Assembly: GCF_030817315.1 (NCBI RefSeq)
Contig: NZ_JAUSZF010000001.1
Coordinates: 2,685,001-2,749,000, forward strand
From: Sphingomonas faeni
GTDB taxonomy: Bacteria; Pseudomonadota; Alphaproteobacteria; Sphingomonadales; Sphingomonadaceae
DNA length: 64,000 nucleotides
Reading direction: 5' to 3'
Both the position numbers and the translations under genes were made by a program. Below the pieces are notes generated by a model. That model did not search any database. It saw only the letters and a list, made by a program, of their open reading frames with translations, and was not told where the DNA came from. Below, one piece after another: positions 60,264-64,000 of this stretch (within the stretch, counting starts at the first letter, position 1; every line of letters begins with the position of its first letter).

Positions 60264-62867
60264 ATGCAGCTTGTCATCGTCGAATCGCCTGCCAAGGCCA
60301 AAACCATCGAGAAGTATCTGGGCAGCGATTACCGCGTCCTGGCCAGCTATGGCCACGTCCGCGACCTGCCGCCCAAGGACGGTTCGGTCGATCCCGACGA
60401 TGCGTTCGCGATGACGTGGGAGAATTACGCGGACAAGTCGAAGCAGCTCAAGGCGATCACCGATCTCGCCAAGCTCGCCGACCGCCTGATCCTCGCGACC
60501 GATCCGGATCGGGAGGGCGAGGCGATCTCGTGGCACGTCCGCGAAGTGCTGCGTGCGAGGAAGGCGCTGCCCAAGGAGGTCGAGCGCGTCACGTTCAACG
60601 CGATCACCAAGGCCACCGTCACCGAGGCGATGAAGAACCCGCGCGAGCTCGACGACGACCTGATCGACGCCTATCGCGCCCGCCGCGCGCTCGATTACCT
60701 CGTCGGCTTCACGCTATCGCCGGTGCTGTGGCGCAAGCTGCCCGGCGCCAAGTCCGCCGGTCGCGTCCAGTCCGTGTCGCTCCGGCTGATCGTCCAGCGC
60801 GAGCGCGAGATCGACGTCTTCAAGCCGCAGGAATACTGGTCCGTCACGGCCGATATGGAGCATGACGGCACCGCGTTCACCTCGCGCCTGACGCAGTTCG
60901 AGGGCAACAAGCTCGATCGCCTCTCGATCGGCAACGAGGGCGATGCGCTGCGCGCCAAGCAGGCGGTGCTCGACGGCAATTTCTCGGTCCAGTCGGTCGA
61001 GACCAAGCCCGCCGGTCGCAACCCGCCGCCGCCGTTCACCACCTCGACGCTCCAGCAGGAAGCCTCGCGGAAGCTCGGTTTCTCGGCCGATCACACGATG
61101 CGGATCGCGCAGGGACTCTACGAGGACGGCGCGATCACGTACATGCGTACCGACGGCGTGCAGATGGATTCAAGCGCGATCAGCGCCGCGCGTCTCGCCG
61201 TCGCGAACCGCTTCGACGCGAGCTATGTCCCCGACAAGCCGCGCCAATATCAGTCGAAGGCGAAGAACGCACAGGAAGCGCATGAAGCGATCCGCCCGAC
61301 CGATTTCGGCAAGGACAAGGCCGGCGGCGGCGATCATGCGCGCCTCTACGACCTGATCTTCAAGCGCGCGCTGGCCAGCCAGATGGCGTCCGCCCGCATG
61401 GAGCGCACCACGGTCGAAATGGCAGACGGCACCGGCCGCAACATCCTGCGCGCCACCGGCCAGGTCGTGCTCTTCCCCGGCTACCTCGCGCTATACGAGG
61501 AAGGGTCGGATGATTCCGCCGACGAGGACGCCCGTCGCCTGCCGCGGATGCGCGAGGGCGATGCGCCTGCGAAGAAGAAGGTCGACGCCGAGCAGCATTT
61601 CACCCAGCCGCCGCCGCGCTTCTCCGAAGCCTCGCTGGTCAAGCGGATGGAGGAGCTCGGCATCGGCCGTCCGTCCACCTACGCGTCGATCATCAAGACG
61701 CTGAAGGACCGCGCCTATGTCCGGATCGAGAAGAACCGGTTCTTCGCCGAGGAATCCGGCCGGCTCGTGACCGCGTTCCTCGAGCGCTTCTTCGAGAAGT
61801 ACGTCGGCTACGACTACACGGCCGAGCTGGAGGAGGAGCTCGACGACGTGTCGGGCGGCCGCGCGCAGTGGCAGTCGGTGCTCGACGCGTTCTGGCGCGA
61901 TTTCAAACCGCGCACCAACGAAGTGATGGAGCAGCAGCCGTCGGCGATCACCGCCGAGCTCGACACCTTCCTCGCGCCGTACCTGTTCCCCGCCAAGGCG
62001 GACGGCGGCGATCCCCGACTCTGCCCGAATTGCGGCGAGGGCCAGCTCGCGCTGCGCGGCGGCAAGTTCGGCGCGTTCATCGCCTGCTCCAACTACCCCG
62101 AGTGCAAATACACGCGCCGCTTCGCGCAGCCCGGCGGCGACGCCGAGGCGGATGCCGGCCCGTCGACGCTCGGCACGCATCCGGACACGGGGCAGCCGAT
62201 CGAACGCAAGTCGGGTCGCTTCGGCCCGTATCTACAGATCGGCGAAGGAGAGGATCGCAAGATGGCGTCGATCCCGAAGGACATCGGCGAGTTGAATCTG
62301 GAGTGGGCAGTCAAGCTGCTGTCGCTCCCGAGGACGGTCGGCAACCACCCCGAGACCGGCGAACCGATCATTTCGACGATCGGCAAGTTCGGTCCGTATC
62401 TGAAGCATGCGGGGAAATACGCCCGCCTTCAGACGACGGCGGACGTGTTCGAGACAGGCATGAACGCGGCGGTCGTGAAACTCGCCGAGGCAGCTGCCGG
62501 CGGCGGACGTACCGCGCGTGGCGCTCAGGCGCCGCTCAAGGTGCTGGGCAATCATCCGCGCACCGAGGCCGAGATCAAGCTGATGGAGGGGCGCTACGGT
62601 CCGTACGTCACCGACGGCACGACCAATGCGACGCTGCCTAAGTCGATCGAGAAGGACCAACTGACGCTGGAGGAAGCGGCGTCGCTGATCGACGCGCGTG
62701 CCGCCGCGGCACCGGCGACAAAGAAGAAGAAAGCGCCCGCCAAGAAGCCGGCGGCGAAGAAGGCCCCAGCCAAGGACGCGGCCGGGGCGAAGGCTCCAGC
62801 AAAGAAGGCTCCGGCTAAAAAGGCCTCAGCCAAGAAAACCGCCCCAAAGAAGAAGGCCGAAGCCTAA
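60264..62867 (+). CDS. topA: DNA topoisomerase I
   Basis: Relaxes negative supercoils by a type IA mechanism. The 867-residue protein has the Toprim domain (MQLVIVESPAKAKTIEKYLG; ILATDPDREGEAISWHV) and the catalytic tyrosine Tyr293 in ITYMRTDGVQMD. C-terminal repeats follow, including a zinc ribbon (LCPNCGEGQLALRGGKFGAF, then ACSNYPECKYTR) and HPETGEPIISTIGKFGPYLK. A basic Lys/Ala/Pro-rich tail of about 55 residues follows, probably for DNA contact. I chose the ATG at 60264 on the family start. Its TAA lies at the edge of a palindromic element. Confidence 0.97.
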   Translation: MQLVIVESPAKAKTIEKYLGSDYRVLASYGHVRDLPPKDGSVDPDDAFAMTWENYADKSKQLKAITDLAKLADRLILATDPDREGEAISWHVREVLRARKALPKEVERVTFNAITKATVTEAMKNPRELDDDLIDAYRARRALDYLVGFTLSPVLWRKLPGAKSAGRVQSVSLRLIVQREREIDVFKPQEYWSVTADMEHDGTAFTSRLTQFEGNKLDRLSIGNEGDALRAKQAVLDGNFSVQSVETKPAGRNPPPPFTTSTLQQEASRKLGFSADHTMRIAQGLYEDGAITYMRTDGVQMDSSAISAARLAVANRFDASYVPDKPRQYQSKAKNAQEAHEAIRPTDFGKDKAGGGDHARLYDLIFKRALASQMASARMERTTVEMADGTGRNILRATGQVVLFPGYLALYEEGSDDSADEDARRLPRMREGDAPAKKKVDAEQHFTQPPPRFSEASLVKRMEELGIGRPSTYASIIKTLKDRAYVRIEKNRFFAEESGRLVTAFLERFFEKYVGYDYTAELEEELDDVSGGRAQWQSVLDAFWRDFKPRTNEVMEQQPSAITAELDTFLAPYLFPAKADGGDPRLCPNCGEGQLALRGGKFGAFIACSNYPECKYTRRFAQPGGDAEADAGPSTLGTHPDTGQPIERKSGRFGPYLQIGEGEDRKMASIPKDIGELNLEWAVKLLSLPRTVGNHPETGEPIISTIGKFGPYLKHAGKYARLQTTADVFETGMNAAVVKLAEAAAGGGRTARGAQAPLKVLGNHPRTEAEIKLMEGRYGPYVTDGTTNATLPKSIEKDQLTLEEAASLIDARAAAAPATKKKKAPAKKPAAKKAPAKDAAGAKAPAKKAPAKKASAKKTAPKKKAEA

Positions 62868-63031
62868 TCCTCCCCTGTAAGGGGAGGGGGACCATCCGGA
62901 GGACGGTGGAGGGGGGCTTCCCCAAACGTACCGCTGCGTAAAGTGAGACCCACAAACGCTACGTCCGCGGCACTCCCCCTCCACCCTTCGCCAAGCGGCG
63001 AACGGTCCCCCTCCCCGTTCCGGGGAGGATT
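62866..63031. repeat. palindromic element between topA and the Sel1-like gene
   Basis: Outer arms aatcctcccctgtaagggga and the inverse tccggggaggatt, inner gggggaccatccgg / ggtccccctcccc and ggtggaggggg / ccccctccacc. Same architecture as 19612-19780. Its two ends contribute to the stop codons of the two convergent genes (TAA of topA; TAA of the Sel1-like gene read as TTA). Confidence 0.75.
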
Positions 63032-63296
63032 ACGCCGCCCGTCGCTGCGTGAACTGCATCCAATCCCACGCGGTCATGTCCTCGGCGATTTCAGCGCGAC
63101 ATTCCTGCGCCGCGATGTTCCCCGACACCGCCGCTAGGTTGAACCACTTGTGCGCTTCGATCAGGTCGAGGGCGACACCCGACGTCCCCGTCGAATACAC
63201 CATCCCTAGTTCGTAACACGCTCGATCATCCTTGCACGCGGCATCCGCCAGACGGCGTTCAATTCCGATGTTCGCGTTCTTGATACTGCTACCCAT
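63030..63296 (-). CDS. Sel1-like / TPR repeat small protein
   Basis: An 88-residue protein with one clear Sel1-like repeat (CYELGMVYSTGTSGVALDLI, then EAHKWFNLAAVSGN) and part of a second (IAAQECRAEIAEDMTAWDW). Such repeats mediate protein contacts. The start is either ATG 63296 (MGSSIKNANIG) or TTG 63308; no clear ribosome site supports either. Its stop is formed at the edge of the palindromic element before topA. Confidence 0.78.
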   Translation of the reverse strand: MGSSIKNANIGIERRLADAACKDDRACYELGMVYSTGTSGVALDLIEAHKWFNLAAVSGNIAAQECRAEIAEDMTAWDWMQFTQRRAA

Positions 63297-63371
63297 GGTC
63301 TGCGCCAATGTTCGTGGGGACAGACTGCAGCGATTCCGACTACGAAATGGTTATGGGTTAAAGCCCGTTTT

Positions 63372-64000
63372 TTACGACTCGATCGCGATATTATCGATCA
63401 ACCGCGTCGCGCCCATGCGCGCTGCTGCTAGCAACCGCCGTGGACGATCCGCCGTTGGGTTCTCCGCCAGCGTCTCGGCATCCGCCAGCGCGACGTAATC
63501 GATCGTGAACCCCGCCCCGACCAAGGTCGTCCGCGCATCGTCCAGCACCGACTCGACGTCCTCGCCCTTCGCGATCGCACGCGCCGCCACACCCAGTGCG
63601 CGCGGCAAGGCTACCGCCTGCCTGCGCTGGTCGTCGTCGAGATAGATGTTGCGCGACGACATCGCCAAGCCGTCGTCGTCGCGCTGCGTCGGCACCCCGA
63701 CGATATCGATCGCGAAATCGAGATCGGCAACGAACCGCCGGATCACCGCCAACTGCTGGTAATCCTTCTCGCCGAAATAGGCTGCGTCGGGCCCGACCTG
63801 ATTGAACAGCTTCGACACGACCGTCGCGACGCCGTCGAAATGGCCGGGCCGCGAGGCGCCGTCGAACCCGTCGCTCACCCCCGAAACGCGCACCGTCGTC
63901 GCGAAGCCACCGGGATACATCGTCTCGACAGACGGCAGCCAGAGCAGGTCGCACCCAGCTTCGTTGAGCATTCGGATATCCGCCATCTCGCGCCGCGGAT
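63372..64000 (-). CDS. panC: pantothenate synthetase, 3' part
   Basis: Joins pantoate and beta-alanine using ATP. The window holds about the last 209 residues; the N-terminus with the ATP-binding HIGH-like region lies beyond the right edge. Seen: MLNEAGCDLLWLPSVETMYP, GHFDGVATVVSKLFNQVGPD, YFGEKDYQQLAVIRRFV and the KMSKS-like region LAMSSRNIYL, all in the family order. The C-terminus ends LIDNIAIES. The gene is partial because of the window, not because it is broken. Confidence 0.95.
   Translation of the reverse strand, partial: PRREMADIRMLNEAGCDLLWLPSVETMYPGGFATTVRVSGVSDGFDGASRPGHFDGVATVVSKLFNQVGPDAAYFGEKDYQQLAVIRRFVADLDFAIDIVGVPTQRDDDGLAMSSRNIYLDDDQRRQAVALPRALGVAARAIAKGEDVESVLDDARTTLVGAGFTIDYVALADAETLAENPTADRPRRLLAAARMGATRLIDNIAIES

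Noticed and set aside
63372-64000. panC considered as a truncated pseudogene
   Set aside because: It is cut only by the window boundary; all visible motifs are intact and in frame.

Overview
The window is a GC-rich, densely packed stretch of bacterial chromosome that reads as core genome from a sphingomonad (Alphaproteobacteria, Sphingomonadales; probably Sphingomonas or a close relative). The supporting signs are a C4-type hemA (5-aminolevulinate synthase), a DUF4167 protein beside prmC-prfA-hisS, a ybgC-tolQRAB-pal cluster, an aa3 oxidase cluster with ctaB, ctaG, SURF1 and DUF983, a pyrE-pdxJ-acpS-lepB block, and protein sequences that look sphingomonad throughout. This genus call rests on recognition, not on a database search. 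I found no rRNA, tRNA, CRISPR array, prophage or insertion-sequence transposase.

Layout. 1-5.6 kb: CBS-domain fragment, small membrane protein, DUF4167 protein, prmC (apparently frameshifted), prfA, hisS. 5.6-12.7 kb: DUF1345 protein, M61 peptidase, pyrophosphatase, GNAT and EamA proteins, ispG, DUF1993 protein. 12.8-15.8 kb: a coupled acyltransferase / isoaspartyl peptidase / S1-P1 nuclease operon. 15.9-21 kb: Tol-Pal operon on the minus strand. 21-25.3 kb: lipoprotein, flavin oxidoreductase, lysC, and divergent ubiG. 25.5-30.8 kb: an envelope-like cluster with a multispanning glycosyltransferase-like protein, two GT4 enzymes, a DUF2141 protein and an unrecognised membrane protein. 31-35 kb: AI-2E-type permease, lepB, acpS, pdxJ, pyrE (minus). 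35.2-44.8 kb: cytochrome c oxidase structural and assembly genes, then thrC and a methyltransferase. 44.9-52.7 kb: agmatine deiminase, M28 peptidase, rpsD, chorismate mutase, a GIY-YIG/TrmJ fused frame, nrdR, a small protein, glyA, rpiB. 52.9-57.9 kb: lipoprotein, an ECF sigma/anti-sigma pair, DUF3429, Uma2, hemA, murI. 58.2-64 kb: plsY, dprA, topA, Sel1-like protein, panC (cut by the window end).

The most striking feature is a set of palindromic intergenic elements, about 50-200 bp each, in several families that recur through the window. Most sit harmlessly between genes, but several enter reading frames. One lies in the tolB signal-peptide region, within a 201-bp in-frame segment flanked by a 10-bp direct repeat. 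One is read through as the linker joining a GIY-YIG domain to TrmJ. One forms the damaged 5' end of prmC. One supplies the probable start codon of a membrane glycosyltransferase. The 3' third of hisS is a second anomaly: about 54% GC by hand count over 300 bp against about 70% nearby, with an atypical anticodon-binding domain.

No clearly new multi-gene system is visible. The best candidates for new biology are the repeat-into-protein events and the GT / DUF2141 / membrane-protein cluster.
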